This document shows, piece after piece, positions 26,130-35,225 of a stretch of DNA of 64,000 nucleotides (positions are counted from its first letter, which is position 1; the number at the start of each line of letters is the position of its first letter). A program made the translations under genes and the position numbers. Below the pieces are notes generated by a model that ran no database searches, was not told the DNA's origin, and saw only the letters and a list, made by a program, of their open reading frames with translations. The stretch is from the NCBI RefSeq assembly GCF_016102005.1, contig NZ_JACFPL010000003.1, forward strand, positions 222,330 through 286,329, written 5' to 3'. This DNA comes from Bifidobacterium choladohabitans. Lineage in GTDB: Bacteria; Actinomycetota; Actinomycetes; Actinomycetales; Bifidobacteriaceae.

Positions 26130-27746
26130 TCAGCGGCCGCCGAAGAGACCGCCCAGTCCGCCGCCGAGGTTGGGGGGCAGGTCCGGCAGGCCCTCGGGCA
26201 TCTGCGGAGTCTCGGGGCGCTTGGCGAAGGCCGAACCGCCGGAGGATTTGCCCTTGCCGGACAGGCGCTCGCGTAAAGCCTTCTCTTCGGCCTCCCGCTT
26301 CATGGGATTGCCTGAACGGGAACCCTTGCGGCCTTTCTTGCCCTTTTTGCCCTTCTTGCCGCCGCCGGCGCCCATGCCGCCCATGCCTGGGATCGAACGG
26401 CTGCCATTGGTCATCCGCTTCATCATCTTGGCCGCTTGCTCGAACCGCTGCAGCAGGCCGTTGACGGCCGAGACCGTGGTGCCGGCGCCATAGGCGATCC
26501 GGGCCCGTCGTGAGCCGTCGATGATGCTGGGGTCGCGTCGTTCCTGGGGAGTCATCGACTGGATGATGGCCTGGGTCCGATCCACCTCCTTTTCGTCGAA
26601 CTGCTCAAGTTCCTTACGGTGCTGGGCCATGCCTGGGATCATGCCCAGGATGCTCTTGAAGGAGCCCAGCTTGCGAACCTGCTGGAGCTGCTCCAGAAAG
26701 TCGTCCAGACCAAAGCTGCCCTCGGACATCTTCCCGGCGGCCTTGCGGGCCTCCTCCTCGTCGAATTGGCGTTGGGCCTGCTCGATCAGGGTCAGGATGT
26801 CGCCCATGTCCAGAATGCGGGAGGCCATCCGGTCAGGGTGGAAGACCTCGAAGTCCTTGAGTCCCTCACCGTTGGAGTCGAAAAGGATGGGCTTGCCGGT
26901 CACCGAGGCCACCGACAGGGCAGCGCCGCCGCGGGCATCGCCGTCCAGTTTGGACAGGACCACGCCGGTGAAGTCCACACCCTGGTCGAAGGCCTTGGCT
27001 GTGGCGACCGCGTCCTGGCCGATCATGGCATCGATGACGAAGAGGATCTCGTCGGGGTGGACGGCGTCGCGGATATTGCGGGCCTGCTCCATCAGCTCCT
27101 GATCCACACCCAGTCGTCCGGCCGTATCAATGATGACCACGTCGTAGAGTTTGTCCTTGGCCACCCTGATCGAGTCGGCCGCCACCTTGACGGGATCGCC
27201 CGTGACCTGTCCGGGGGCCGCCAGCTCGGATCCGCTGGTCTGCACGCCCGGCTCGGGTGCATATACCGGCACTTCGGCGCGCTCGCCGACCACCTGGAGC
27301 TGGGTGACCGCGTTGGGCCTCTGCAGGTCGGCCGCCACCAGCAGGGGGGTGTGGCCGGCGTCCTTGAGCCAGTAGCCCAGCTTGCCGGCCAGTGTGGTCT
27401 TGCCTGCACCCTGCAGGCCGGCCAGCATGATGACCGTGGGCGGGTTCTTTGCGAAATTGAGCGGTCGATCCACTCCCGCGCCCAGGATGTCGGTCAGTTC
27501 GTCATAGACGATGGAGACCACCTGCTGGGCCGGGTTCAGAGCCTTGGAGACCTCCTCGCCCAGGGCGCGTTCCCGGATGCGTCCGGTAAAGGAGCGCACA
27601 ACGTCCAGGGAGACATCGGCATCCAGAAGGGCGCGGCGGATCTCGCGGATTGTGCCGTCGATGTCGGCCTCGGTCAGCTTCCCCTTGGAGCGCAGGTGGG
27701 TGAAGGCCTGGGAGAGCCGATCGGTCAAAGATGAAAATGCTGCCAT
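26130..27746 (-). CDS. ffh: Signal recognition particle protein Ffh
   Basis: SRP54-type GTPase of 538 residues that binds signal sequences and SRP RNA and delivers ribosomes to FtsY. The N domain is followed by the G domain with GLQGAGKTT (P-loop), DTAGR, SKLDGDARGGAALS. The methionine-rich M domain (from about residue 330) ends in a Gly/Lys-rich stretch (GKKGKKGKKGRKG) and a Gly-rich C-terminus. It includes an insertion around residues 135-155 between the P-loop and DTAGR. No 4.5S RNA gene was recognised nearby. Confidence 0.95.
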   Translation of the reverse strand: MAAFSSLTDRLSQAFTHLRSKGKLTEADIDGTIREIRRALLDADVSLDVVRSFTGRIRERALGEEVSKALNPAQQVVSIVYDELTDILGAGVDRPLNFAKNPPTVIMLAGLQGAGKTTLAGKLGYWLKDAGHTPLLVAADLQRPNAVTQLQVVGERAEVPVYAPEPGVQTSGSELAAPGQVTGDPVKVAADSIRVAKDKLYDVVIIDTAGRLGVDQELMEQARNIRDAVHPDEILFVIDAMIGQDAVATAKAFDQGVDFTGVVLSKLDGDARGGAALSVASVTGKPILFDSNGEGLKDFEVFHPDRMASRILDMGDILTLIEQAQRQFDEEEARKAAGKMSEGSFGLDDFLEQLQQVRKLGSFKSILGMIPGMAQHRKELEQFDEKEVDRTQAIIQSMTPQERRDPSIIDGSRRARIAYGAGTTVSAVNGLLQRFEQAAKMMKRMTNGSRSIPGMGGMGAGGGKKGKKGKKGRKGSRSGNPMKREAEEKALRERLSGKGKSSGGSAFAKRPETPQMPEGLPDLPPNLGGGLGGLFGGR

Positions 27747-27832
27747 AGTGCCCCAAGTCTACCTGTCAGCCGGGAGATTGGCTGTTGATTCAGTAAGGCC
27801 TACCTGGATGGTTCTGATATGGAACAACGATT

Positions 27833-27861
27833 TTGTTCGGTTGCAGAATGCATGCTACCCT
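27833..27861 (+). promoter_or_regulatory. Promoter of the first sugar ABC importer operon
   Basis: TTGTTC at 27833-27838 and TACCCT at 27856-27861 with a 17-base spacer. A perfect LacI-type palindrome begins two bases after the -10 box, placing repressor binding over the transcription start. Confidence 0.6.
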
Positions 27862-27863
27862 GA

Positions 27864-27881
27864 ATTTGCAACGTTGCAAAT
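27864..27881. promoter_or_regulatory. LacI-family operator (perfect 18-base palindrome)
   Basis: ATTTGCAACGTTGCAAAT is identical to its reverse complement and has the central CG of LacI-family sites. Located at the expected start of transcription of the first binding-protein gene. The LacI gene at 36359-37369 is the only candidate regulator in the window. Confidence 0.75.
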
Positions 27882-28058
27882 CACTATGAACCGGTCGGTC
27901 CGGCTCGCAGGGTGTCGATGTTCGATGCCCGGGGGCCGACGGGTTCCGAAGAAACGATGCAGGGTTGCCGGCATACGGGTGTGCCGGTCCCATCGAGAGG
28001 AGCAAGAGGGATTGTGAGTGTCTTCAAGGAAGAAAGACACGGGGGAGGTGGAACCCAC

Positions 28059-29318
28059 ATGCCCCTGTTTGCGCGGCGTTGGCTCAGGCTGTTGCTGAGC
28101 CTGGCGGCCATATGTGGCATGGTGGTCTCGACCGCAGGCTGTGGCGGCGGCGATCAATCCGCCAAGGAAATCTACTTCTGGAATGGTTTGACCGGCGATG
28201 ACGGCCCGGCCATGCAGAAAATCATCAAGGCCTTCAATGCACAGAGCCCCGAGTACAAGGTGGTCTTCCAACCCATGAACGGCGGGGATCTGACCACCAA
28301 GATCTACAGCGTCATGCAGACCGGGAAGAATATCCCCGATCTGGTCATCAACGACTCGTTCTCCACTTCGGTACTGCAGAGCCAGGGGCTGCTCAACCCC
28401 TCGACGGTGTGGACCAAGTACCACCCGGAGCTCAAGGAATCGAGCTTCCTGCCGCAGGCCTGGCAGAACACCGTGGTCAAGGGCAAGTCCTACGGCATCC
28501 CCCTGTACATGTTCCAGATGGCCATCTATTACAACAAGGATCTGATCCACAAGTACGGCCTGGACTATATCCTGGACGACCGGCTGGTCACCACCGATGA
28601 GATCGCCTCCATGAAGGGCAAGCTGCCCAAGGACGTCTACGGGCTCTGCCTGGGCAACCTGCCCTGGGCCATGATGTCCCTGCTATACAGCACCGGCACC
28701 AACATCGAGGATGGTGTCAAGGACATGACCGGTCCAGGCTGGCGCAAGCCGCTCAAGGCACTGCGCGACCTCAACGACCAGGGCATGCTCTCGCCCATCG
28801 ACAGCGACGGCGAGCAGGTCTTCGCCTCCGGTCATGCGGTCTTCGGCATGCTGGGCACCTGGGCGCAGGGCAACATGTCCTCCACCCTGGGCAAGGACAA
28901 GGTTGGCGAGATCAACACCCTCCAGTACGGCACCGAGCATCCCTCCAACTTCCTGTACCAGCAGAACTGGCTCCAGCTCAAGGACAAGAACCGGCCCGAG
29001 GCCAAGGTCAAAGCGGCCGCCGACTTTGTGGACTTCGTCTACAAGCATTGGATGATGTGGTCGGACGTGGGATCCATATCGCCGGCCTACCGTGACCTGA
29101 ACAACCCGGATTACCAGAAGCTCATCCAGGCCTCCTTCACCAACGACAAGCGTGAACGGCAATGGATCAAGACATCCAACTACATCTATGGCGGCTATGC
29201 CACAGCCGGATGGGGATCCTTCATGGACATCGTCTATCGGAACATCTCCCTGGAGGAAGGTCTGAAGACGCTTGATCTGATGACCCAGGGCCAGATCCAG
29301 ATTCAGGAGCAATCATGA
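28059..29318 (+). CDS. Sugar ABC transporter substrate-binding lipoprotein (set 1)
   Basis: Extracellular binding protein of about 419 residues, family 1. The N-terminus is positively charged and hydrophobic (LFARRWLRLLLSLAAICGMV) and ends in a TAGC lipobox, so it is anchored by a lipidated cysteine. The mature part begins with IYFWNGLTGDDGPAMQKIIKAFN, typical of oligosaccharide binding proteins. I use the ATG at 28059 behind GGGGGAGGTG; a GTG at 28014 with a fair ribosome site is the alternative. The stop overlaps the first permease start (ATGA). No ATPase is encoded, so a shared MsmK-type ATPase is implied. Confidence 0.9.
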   Translation: MPLFARRWLRLLLSLAAICGMVVSTAGCGGGDQSAKEIYFWNGLTGDDGPAMQKIIKAFNAQSPEYKVVFQPMNGGDLTTKIYSVMQTGKNIPDLVINDSFSTSVLQSQGLLNPSTVWTKYHPELKESSFLPQAWQNTVVKGKSYGIPLYMFQMAIYYNKDLIHKYGLDYILDDRLVTTDEIASMKGKLPKDVYGLCLGNLPWAMMSLLYSTGTNIEDGVKDMTGPGWRKPLKALRDLNDQGMLSPIDSDGEQVFASGHAVFGMLGTWAQGNMSSTLGKDKVGEINTLQYGTEHPSNFLYQQNWLQLKDKNRPEAKVKAAADFVDFVYKHWMMWSDVGSISPAYRDLNNPDYQKLIQASFTNDKRERQWIKTSNYIYGGYATAGWGSFMDIVYRNISLEEGLKTLDLMTQGQIQIQEQS

Positions 29319-30241
29319 GCGCACACGGCACAACCGCAGTCATGGGTGGACGGGGCAAGCGTCGTCCGCTGGGGCAGAAGTCCTTCTGGCATGCCTTCCC
29401 CTACATCGCCCCGCACATGGTGGTCTTCGCCATCTTCGGAGTCATCCCGATCTTCTTCGGCATCTACCTGGCCTTCACCAGGTGGAACCTGGTCGGTTCC
29501 CCCACCTGGGTCGGCCTGGACAACTTCAAGCTGATCTTCGACAAGTCCACCTACTTCTACTCCATCTTCTGGAGGGACATGTGGCATACGATCATCTTCG
29601 TGCTGATCAGCGTGCCCCTGACCATCATCGTCCCCCTGCTGCTGGCTTGGGCCCTGCAGACCAAGCACCTGAAGGGAGTGGGGCTGTTCCAGGCCATCTT
29701 CTACGTGCCCGGGCTGATCTCCGTGGCCGCAGGAGCCCTGGTCTGGCGGCTGGTCTTCAACTCCCAGTTCGGCCTGCTCAACACCACTTTCCGGTGGGAC
29801 ATCAACTGGCTGGGCAAGCAGCCCTGGGCCTGGATCGCCATCTTCGTCCTCAGCCTCTGGGGAGGCATCGGCGGCAACCTGATCATCTACCGGTCGGCCC
29901 TGTCCGGGGTAAGCCAGGATCTGTACGAGGCGGCCTCGGTGGACGGCGCCGGACCCATCCGGCAGTTCTTCAGCATCACCCTGCCAGCCATCAAGCTGCC
30001 GCTCTTCTATACGACCATCATGACCACGGGCGGTGCCTTCAACGTCTGGGGTCAGCCACAAATGCTGACCGGCGGCGGTCCTGCCTACACTTCGCAGGTG
30101 TTGCTGATGGACATCAGGAACCTGGCCTTCCCGCAGGGGCCTTCGGCCGCCGGCATGGCCTCCGCAATGGCCCTGCTGCTGGGGATCATCCTCATGCTGA
30201 TCTCCCTGGTCCAGATATTCTTCATGAACAAGGAGGACTGA
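29315..30241 (+). CDS. Sugar ABC transporter permease (MalF/UgpA type, set 1)
   Basis: Permease of 308 residues with six membrane segments after a short basic N-terminus. The EAA loop that docks the ATPase reads YEAASVDGAGPIRQFFSITLP near residues 206-226. It belongs to the binding-protein-dependent sugar permease family (UgpA/MalF type). The ATG overlaps the stop of the binding protein gene, and the second permease starts 2 bases after its stop. Confidence 0.92.
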   Translation: MSAHGTTAVMGGRGKRRPLGQKSFWHAFPYIAPHMVVFAIFGVIPIFFGIYLAFTRWNLVGSPTWVGLDNFKLIFDKSTYFYSIFWRDMWHTIIFVLISVPLTIIVPLLLAWALQTKHLKGVGLFQAIFYVPGLISVAAGALVWRLVFNSQFGLLNTTFRWDINWLGKQPWAWIAIFVLSLWGGIGGNLIIYRSALSGVSQDLYEAASVDGAGPIRQFFSITLPAIKLPLFYTTIMTTGGAFNVWGQPQMLTGGGPAYTSQVLLMDIRNLAFPQGPSAAGMASAMALLLGIILMLISLVQIFFMNKED

Positions 30242-30243
30242 CA

Positions 30244-31188
30244 ATGAGTTCGGCAACCCTTGATATGTCATCCCTGGGCAAGGGGCTCAAGGCTCCTGGC
30301 CCCAGCGCAACGGTTCCCGGCGGCGAAAACGTGCCCGAAAACCACCACAAGGTGCTCAAGCCTTCGCTGGTGGCCATCTATGCGGTGCTGATCGTCCTGG
30401 CTGTGGTCTGGATCATTCCCGTGGTCTACACCATAACGACGTCATTCAAGTCACCCCAGGAGTTCCTGAAGAACGCCTACAACTTCCTGCCCGCGCACTG
30501 GGTCACCGTCAACTACCTGACCCTCCTGCAGGCCTCGGCCTCCTACCCGGTCTTCAACTGGCTGGGCAACTCGCTGATCATCTCGCTGTCGCACGGCATC
30601 CTGGCGGTCTGCGTGGTGGCTCTGGCAGGGTATGGCTACTCCCGCATCAACTTCAAGGGCAGGGACACGCTCTTCTTCGTCCTTCTGCTCATCTCGATGT
30701 TCCCGGGTGTGGTCAACATGATTCCCTCCTACCGCATCGTGGCCACCTTCGGCTGGATCAACTCCTACTGGTCCTGCATCATCCCCGGCTTGGGGAACGT
30801 GGCCAACATCTTCCTGGTGCGCAACTTCATGAAGGGGATCCCCAAGGAGATCGACGAGGCCGCCGAGATTGACGGCGCCGGCGACTTCCGCATCTTCCGC
30901 AGCATCATGCTGCCCTCCATCCGCCCAATCCTGATCGTGATCTTCCTGTTCGCCTTCACCGGTGCCTGGAACGACTTCCTCTGGCCCACCCTGGTCTTCA
31001 ACGACATCAAGAAGACCCCGGTCACGGCCGGCCTGCAGCTGCTGGGCAACCAGATGATGCAGTACAACCAGATGGGCACGCTTTGCGCGGCCACCTGCCT
31101 GGCCATCATCCCCACCCTGCTGCTCTTCGTGTTCGCCCAGCGCTACTTCCTGCAGTCGCTGAACATCACCTCGGGCCTCAAGGGCTGA
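30244..31188 (+). CDS. Sugar ABC transporter permease (MalG/UgpE type, set 1)
   Basis: Permease of about 314 residues with six membrane segments. The N-terminus is a polar tail of around 45 residues before the first helix. The EAA loop is IDEAAEIDGAGDFRIFRSIMLP near residue 203. AAGGAGG lies just before the start within the end of the first permease gene. The open frame extends upstream to 29482 but that part lies in another frame of the first permease and is not coding. Confidence 0.92.
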   Translation: MSSATLDMSSLGKGLKAPGPSATVPGGENVPENHHKVLKPSLVAIYAVLIVLAVVWIIPVVYTITTSFKSPQEFLKNAYNFLPAHWVTVNYLTLLQASASYPVFNWLGNSLIISLSHGILAVCVVALAGYGYSRINFKGRDTLFFVLLLISMFPGVVNMIPSYRIVATFGWINSYWSCIIPGLGNVANIFLVRNFMKGIPKEIDEAAEIDGAGDFRIFRSIMLPSIRPILIVIFLFAFTGAWNDFLWPTLVFNDIKKTPVTAGLQLLGNQMMQYNQMGTLCAATCLAIIPTLLLFVFAQRYFLQSLNITSGLKG

Positions 31189-31207
31189 ATCAGGAAAGGC
31201 GGCAACA

Positions 31208-31663
31208 ATGGCAAAGGAAAACCGTAGCGACCATCCGGCGGGCAAGGACGTAACGAGCAGAAGGACCGAGAAGATCATCCTCCTGGTGGCGGCAGCCATC
31301 AACGTGATCATGGCCTCGGTCACCATGTTCATCTACTCGCCCTGGTTCAAGGACGAGGGCTATGCCATCCTCGGCCGGGCCGGACGTCTGGCCGACGATA
31401 TGGCCACAGTCAACGGCGCGGCCACCGTGGCCCAGTCCTACGGTTTTCTGTTGCTCATTCTTGGGGCGGTCTCCTTCATTGTGGCTCTGCGGGCCATGCG
31501 GCCCTCGACGATTGTTCGGGGGGTGCAGTATTGGATGATCTTCTGCATGGTCTTTTCCTTGGCCACTGCGGATTGGCTTTCGCTGATCGCCTACGGCCTG
31601 GCCTTTGTCACCTATATAGCCAGGAACAAGACCATCCGCCGGATCTCGTCGAGTCGAAGGTGA
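31208..31663 (+). CDS. Small membrane protein of unknown function in the ABC operon
   Basis: Protein of 151 residues: a polar N-terminus (about 20 residues, Lys/Arg-rich), then four hydrophobic segments near 24-44, 70-92, 104-120 and 121-137, and a basic C-terminus. I do not recognise a family. It lies 19 bases after the second permease with AGGAAAGGC before the ATG, and a terminator follows, so it is the last gene of the first importer operon. A link to the transported sugar is inferred from position only. Confidence 0.7.
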   Translation: MAKENRSDHPAGKDVTSRRTEKIILLVAAAINVIMASVTMFIYSPWFKDEGYAILGRAGRLADDMATVNGAATVAQSYGFLLLILGAVSFIVALRAMRPSTIVRGVQYWMIFCMVFSLATADWLSLIAYGLAFVTYIARNKTIRRISSSRR

Positions 31664-31705
31664 CCAGCTCCTGGGGCCTGCGGCGCCCCTGATCGCTGCG
31701 CTTCC

Positions 31706-31755
31706 AATCCCTTCTACATTGTTCGAAGCCATCGGGCGATGTAGAAGGGATTTTT
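31706..31755 (+). terminator. Rho-independent terminator of importer operon 1
   Basis: A 14-base stem (31706-31719 with 31739-31752), 19-base loop and a run of five T (31751-31755). The strongest terminator in this half of the window. Confidence 0.9.
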
Positions 31756-31787
31756 GGTTTTGAGGCGGTCTTCTTCTGCGTGCCCTG

Positions 31788-31817
31788 TTGACATGACCCA
31801 TGACCGTCTTCTATACT
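31788..31817 (+). promoter_or_regulatory. Promoter of the second importer/GH172 operon
   Basis: Consensus TTGACA at 31788-31793 and TATACT at 31812-31817, spacer 18 bases. Two LacI-like operators lie just downstream, as expected for repression of initiation or early elongation. Confidence 0.8.
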
Positions 31818-31820
31818 GAG

Positions 31821-31834
31821 TCGAAACGATTCGA
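31821..31834. promoter_or_regulatory. LacI-type operator 1 (TCGAAACGATTCGA)
   Basis: Inverted arms TCGAA and TTCGA around an asymmetric centre, starting four bases past the -10 box. It resembles the second site at 31885-31900. Confidence 0.55.
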
Positions 31835-31884
31835 CATCTCGGGTGCATCGACGGAGATGGTCAGTGCCCTGCAGTCCGCCCGGA

Positions 31885-31900
31885 GTCGAAACCTTTCGAC
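31885..31900. promoter_or_regulatory. LacI-type operator 2 (GTCGAAACCTTTCGAC)
   Basis: Perfect 7-base arms GTCGAAA and TTTCGAC with a two-base centre. Its centre is 65 bases from that of the upstream site, suitable for repression by looping. The arm sequence differs from the TTGCAA-type palindrome at 27864-27881. Confidence 0.65.
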
Positions 31901-31952
31901 AAGTCGAATCGCGGTAACTGGATGCAAGGATGCAAGGAAGTTAGGAGCCATC

Positions 31953-33263
31953 ATGAAGATCAGAAGAGGGATCGGGGCGGCCTTGGCCCTGGCCATGTCG
32001 ATCCTGCCGCTGGCGGCCTGCGGATCTGGGGGCGATGCCCCCCAGGAAGCCCATCCGTCCAGCATCAAGATCTGGTACTACGAGGAGCCCAGCAGCGGGC
32101 AGGCCCAGGGTTGGCTGAAGGCTGCCGATATCTTTACCCGACAGACCGGCATCAAGGTGGATTTCGAGGTCAAGTCTTTCACTCAGATTGCCCAGAATGG
32201 CAGCCAGTTCCTCAACTCGGACGACGCCCCGGACGTCATGGAGTCCAATCGCGGCAACGGCTCGGCCGGGGTCCTGTCCACCCTGCAGCTGCTGACCGAC
32301 CTGAAGCCCTATGTGCAGAAGTACGGCTGGGACAAGAAGGTGCGCGGCCAGGCGGCGGCAGTGGGCAAGTACGACAAGCGCGGCGTCATGGACGGGGATA
32401 CCTGGTACGGGGTTTCCTCCTATGCGGAGATGCAGCGGGTCTACTACAACAAGGATCTCTTTGACAAGTACAAGATACCCATCCCGCAAACCTTTGACCA
32501 ATTCGTGGCAGCCCTCAAGGCCTTCAAGAGCCACGGGGTCACGCCCATAGCGGCCGATGCCCAGGAATACGGGGTGCTTTGGCTCTGGTGGCAGCTGGCC
32601 ATGACCAAGGCCGATGCCAAATTCGTCGACGACTGGCAGCTCTACAAGCATCCGGTCAACTGGCGAAGCAAGCCGCTGACCTTCGCAACCAACACCATCC
32701 GTGACTGGATCGACAAGGGATACATCTCCAAGAACGCCACCGGCATGAAGGCCGAGGACACGACCACGGCATTCATCAAGGGGACCTATCCCATCTACCA
32801 GACCGGCACCTGGAACCAGACCCGCTTCATGGAACAGGTGAAGAACTTCGACTGGACTGCCTCTATCTTCCCAGGGGCCAAGATGGTCGAGGGCTGCGCG
32901 GGCAACCTGTTGGTCATCCCGCAGAAGTCCCGGCGCAAGGATGCCGCGGCCCGCTATATCGACGTGGTCCTGTCCAAGGAGGTCCAGAACTACATCGGCA
33001 ACAAAGGCGGCGTGCCGGTGGCGGCCGATACGGCAGCCATCACCAACCCCAAGAGCCGTGATCTGGTCAAGGAGTACACCAAAGCCTCGGACGCCAGCCG
33101 GATGAGCTACTATCCCGACTACCCTGCGCCCAACCTGACCGACGCCATGCCGGCCGCCTTCCAAGAGCTGGTCAACGGCACCAAGAGCCCCGACCAGGTT
33201 CTGGACACCCTGCATAAGAACTACGACGACGGCGTCGCCCAGCTCGATCTGGATGACGACTGA
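31953..33263 (+). CDS. Sugar ABC transporter substrate-binding lipoprotein (set 2)
   Basis: Binding protein of about 436 residues. The signal peptide MKIRRGIGAALALAMSILPL ends in the lipobox LAAC followed by a Gly/Ser-rich linker. The mature start IKIWYYEEPSSGQAQGWLKAADIF fits the family 1 sugar-binding class. The ATG at 31953 has TAGGAG upstream; the open frame to 31800 overlaps the promoter. It is followed after 31 bases by the permease gene. The protein is only distantly related to the set 1 binding protein, so the two probably bind different sugars. Confidence 0.9.
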   Translation: MKIRRGIGAALALAMSILPLAACGSGGDAPQEAHPSSIKIWYYEEPSSGQAQGWLKAADIFTRQTGIKVDFEVKSFTQIAQNGSQFLNSDDAPDVMESNRGNGSAGVLSTLQLLTDLKPYVQKYGWDKKVRGQAAAVGKYDKRGVMDGDTWYGVSSYAEMQRVYYNKDLFDKYKIPIPQTFDQFVAALKAFKSHGVTPIAADAQEYGVLWLWWQLAMTKADAKFVDDWQLYKHPVNWRSKPLTFATNTIRDWIDKGYISKNATGMKAEDTTTAFIKGTYPIYQTGTWNQTRFMEQVKNFDWTASIFPGAKMVEGCAGNLLVIPQKSRRKDAAARYIDVVLSKEVQNYIGNKGGVPVAADTAAITNPKSRDLVKEYTKASDASRMSYYPDYPAPNLTDAMPAAFQELVNGTKSPDQVLDTLHKNYDDGVAQLDLDDD

Positions 33264-33294
33264 GCTGCGTCAATCCGCCAAGGAGAGTACAAGC

Positions 33295-34230
33295 ATGTCT
33301 GACACACATAGCAGGAAGAAGGCGCAGTCCCGCATCCCGGGCAGTGCGCCCTCGCGGTTCGTTCCTTACCTGATTCCCGGCCTGATAGGCATCGTGGCCA
33401 TCGTCATCGTGCCCATCTTCTGGAACATCTATCTGAGCTTCACCCGCTGGAGGGGGGTGGGGCCGACCAAATGGGTGGGTCTGCGCAACTGGCGACGGCT
33501 CATGGGCGACTCGACCTTCTGGGTCTCCTTCGGGCACACCCTCTGGATCATCGTGGCCATCGTCATCATTCCCACGGTCCTGGGCCTGCTGATTTCCTCG
33601 GCCCTGACCGACGTGATCCAGAAGAAGTTCGGCCCCCACACCTCTTCGACCCTGCGGGCACTCTACTACCTGCCCCAGGTTCTGCCTGTGGCCGTGGCCA
33701 CCATCATCATGGGCTGGATCTTCCGGCCTGAAGACGGAGCGGTCAACGACCTGCTGACCAAGATCGGCCTGGGCGGCCTGGCCCACAACTGGCTGGGTTC
33801 GACCACCACGGCCCTGCCCATCCTCATGGTCATCCTGATCTGGATCCAGCTGGGCTACCCCATCGTCATCTTCATGTCCGGACTGCAGCGGGTGGACCCC
33901 GAGCTCTACGAGGCGGCCAGTCTGGACGGGGCCAACTGGTGGCAGAAGTTCCGCGTCATCACCCTGCCCTCGATCATTCCCGAGCTGCTGGTGGTCATCC
34001 TCACCTCCACCATCGGCGCACTGAAGACCTTCGCCCCGGTCTATCTGCTGACCAAGGGTGGGCCCGGAACATCCACCATGGTTCCCTCCTACTACTCCTA
34101 CAACCAGTTCTTCCAGGTGCAGCAGGTGGGTTACGGTGCCGCCATCTCGACATCCCTGACCGTGGTCATCGTCATCTTCTCCATCGTCTTCACCATCGTG
34201 CAGAAGCGCGTGCAAAAAAGCATCGCCTGA
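33295..34230 (+). CDS. Sugar ABC transporter permease (MalF/UgpA type, set 2)
   Basis: Permease of about 311 residues with six membrane segments. The basic N-terminus (SRKKAQSRIPG) precedes helix 1. The EAA loop is YEAASLDGANWWQKFRVITLP near residues 205-225. The ATG at 33295 has AAGGAGA nine bases upstream; an in-frame earlier start at 33253 lies within the end of the binding protein gene. It pairs with the next permease, 20 bases downstream. Confidence 0.92.
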   Translation: MSDTHSRKKAQSRIPGSAPSRFVPYLIPGLIGIVAIVIVPIFWNIYLSFTRWRGVGPTKWVGLRNWRRLMGDSTFWVSFGHTLWIIVAIVIIPTVLGLLISSALTDVIQKKFGPHTSSTLRALYYLPQVLPVAVATIIMGWIFRPEDGAVNDLLTKIGLGGLAHNWLGSTTTALPILMVILIWIQLGYPIVIFMSGLQRVDPELYEAASLDGANWWQKFRVITLPSIIPELLVVILTSTIGALKTFAPVYLLTKGGPGTSTMVPSYYSYNQFFQVQQVGYGAAISTSLTVVIVIFSIVFTIVQKRVQKSIA

Positions 34231-34250
34231 GGAAGGCTAGGAAGCACATC

Positions 34251-35132
34251 ATGAATAATCAAGCCACACTGCAAGCCGACGCCCGGGTGTCCTCCCGGCA
34301 CGCCCATAGAATCCGCACCTGGGGGAACTGGGTCGGTCTGGTCCTGCTGATTGCAGGAGCCGTAATCATGCTCTTCCCCCTGCTGATCCTGGTCCTGAAC
34401 GCATTCAAGACCACGGCAGACTACAACGCCACGGGCCCCTTGTCCGTGCCCGCCCACTTCAGCATGGACGGCATCATCTCCTTCTGGAACAAGAGCAATT
34501 TCCCGCTCAAGCTGGGCAACTCCCTGTTGATTTCCCTGGTGGTTGCCGTGGTCGGGGTCCTGCTCTCGGTCCTCAACTCCTTCGCCCTGGGCATCGGCAG
34601 GGTCAAGGGCAACACGGTCATCCTCCTGTTCATCATGCTGGCCAACATGGTTCCCCAAGAGGCCCTGCTCTACCCGCTCTACGTCATGTTCAAGTGGATG
34701 GGCTTCTATAACTCACAGTGGTCCATCATCATCATCTTCACCATCATCCAGAGCGCCTACGGCACCTACCTGCTCTCCTCGGTCTACGGGACCTTCCCCC
34801 AGGCCATCCTGGAGGCGGCCACCGTCGACGGGGCCTCGCGCTGGCAGATTCTGCGCAAGATCGTGCTGCCGGTGTCCTGGTCGACCATCAGCGTCCTCTT
34901 CGTCTTCTTCTTCATCTGGACCTGGAACGAGTACATGATTCCCATGGCCTTCCTGATGAGCGAGAAGACGCAGACCATCCCGCTGGCCCTGGCGACCATG
35001 CAGGGGCAGCACACCATGGCTGCCACCGACCTGGCCTCCGCCTCCCTGCTCAGTATCATCCCCACCATCATCTTCTTCATCTTCTTCCAGAGGAAGCTCT
35101 CGCAGGGGATAGTGGCGGGCGCCGTCAAGTAA
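34251..35132 (+). CDS. Sugar ABC transporter permease (MalG type, set 2)
   Basis: Permease of about 293 residues with six membrane segments. The EAA loop is LEAATVDGASRWQILRKIVLP near residues 187-207, followed by the usual WTWNEYMIPMAF segment. The ATG at 34251 follows GGAAGG. The open frame extends to 33939 but the upstream part is out of frame with the first permease. The GH172 gene follows after 93 bases. Confidence 0.92.
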   Translation: MNNQATLQADARVSSRHAHRIRTWGNWVGLVLLIAGAVIMLFPLLILVLNAFKTTADYNATGPLSVPAHFSMDGIISFWNKSNFPLKLGNSLLISLVVAVVGVLLSVLNSFALGIGRVKGNTVILLFIMLANMVPQEALLYPLYVMFKWMGFYNSQWSIIIIFTIIQSAYGTYLLSSVYGTFPQAILEAATVDGASRWQILRKIVLPVSWSTISVLFVFFFIWTWNEYMIPMAFLMSEKTQTIPLALATMQGQHTMAATDLASASLLSIIPTIIFFIFFQRKLSQGIVAGAVK

Positions 35133-35225
35133 TCGCCGCTGCATAAGTACACTGAACATGGCCGCCTGCTGCAAGAAGGCAGAGGAGGGGAGCGGGCGGC
35201 CCGAATACGAAAGGCAATCACAACC

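Noticed and set aside
29482..30243. Long upstream extension of the second importer permease
   Set aside because: Runs in another frame of the first permease gene; the encoded residues are Arg/Ala/Gly-rich shadow sequence without membrane segments.
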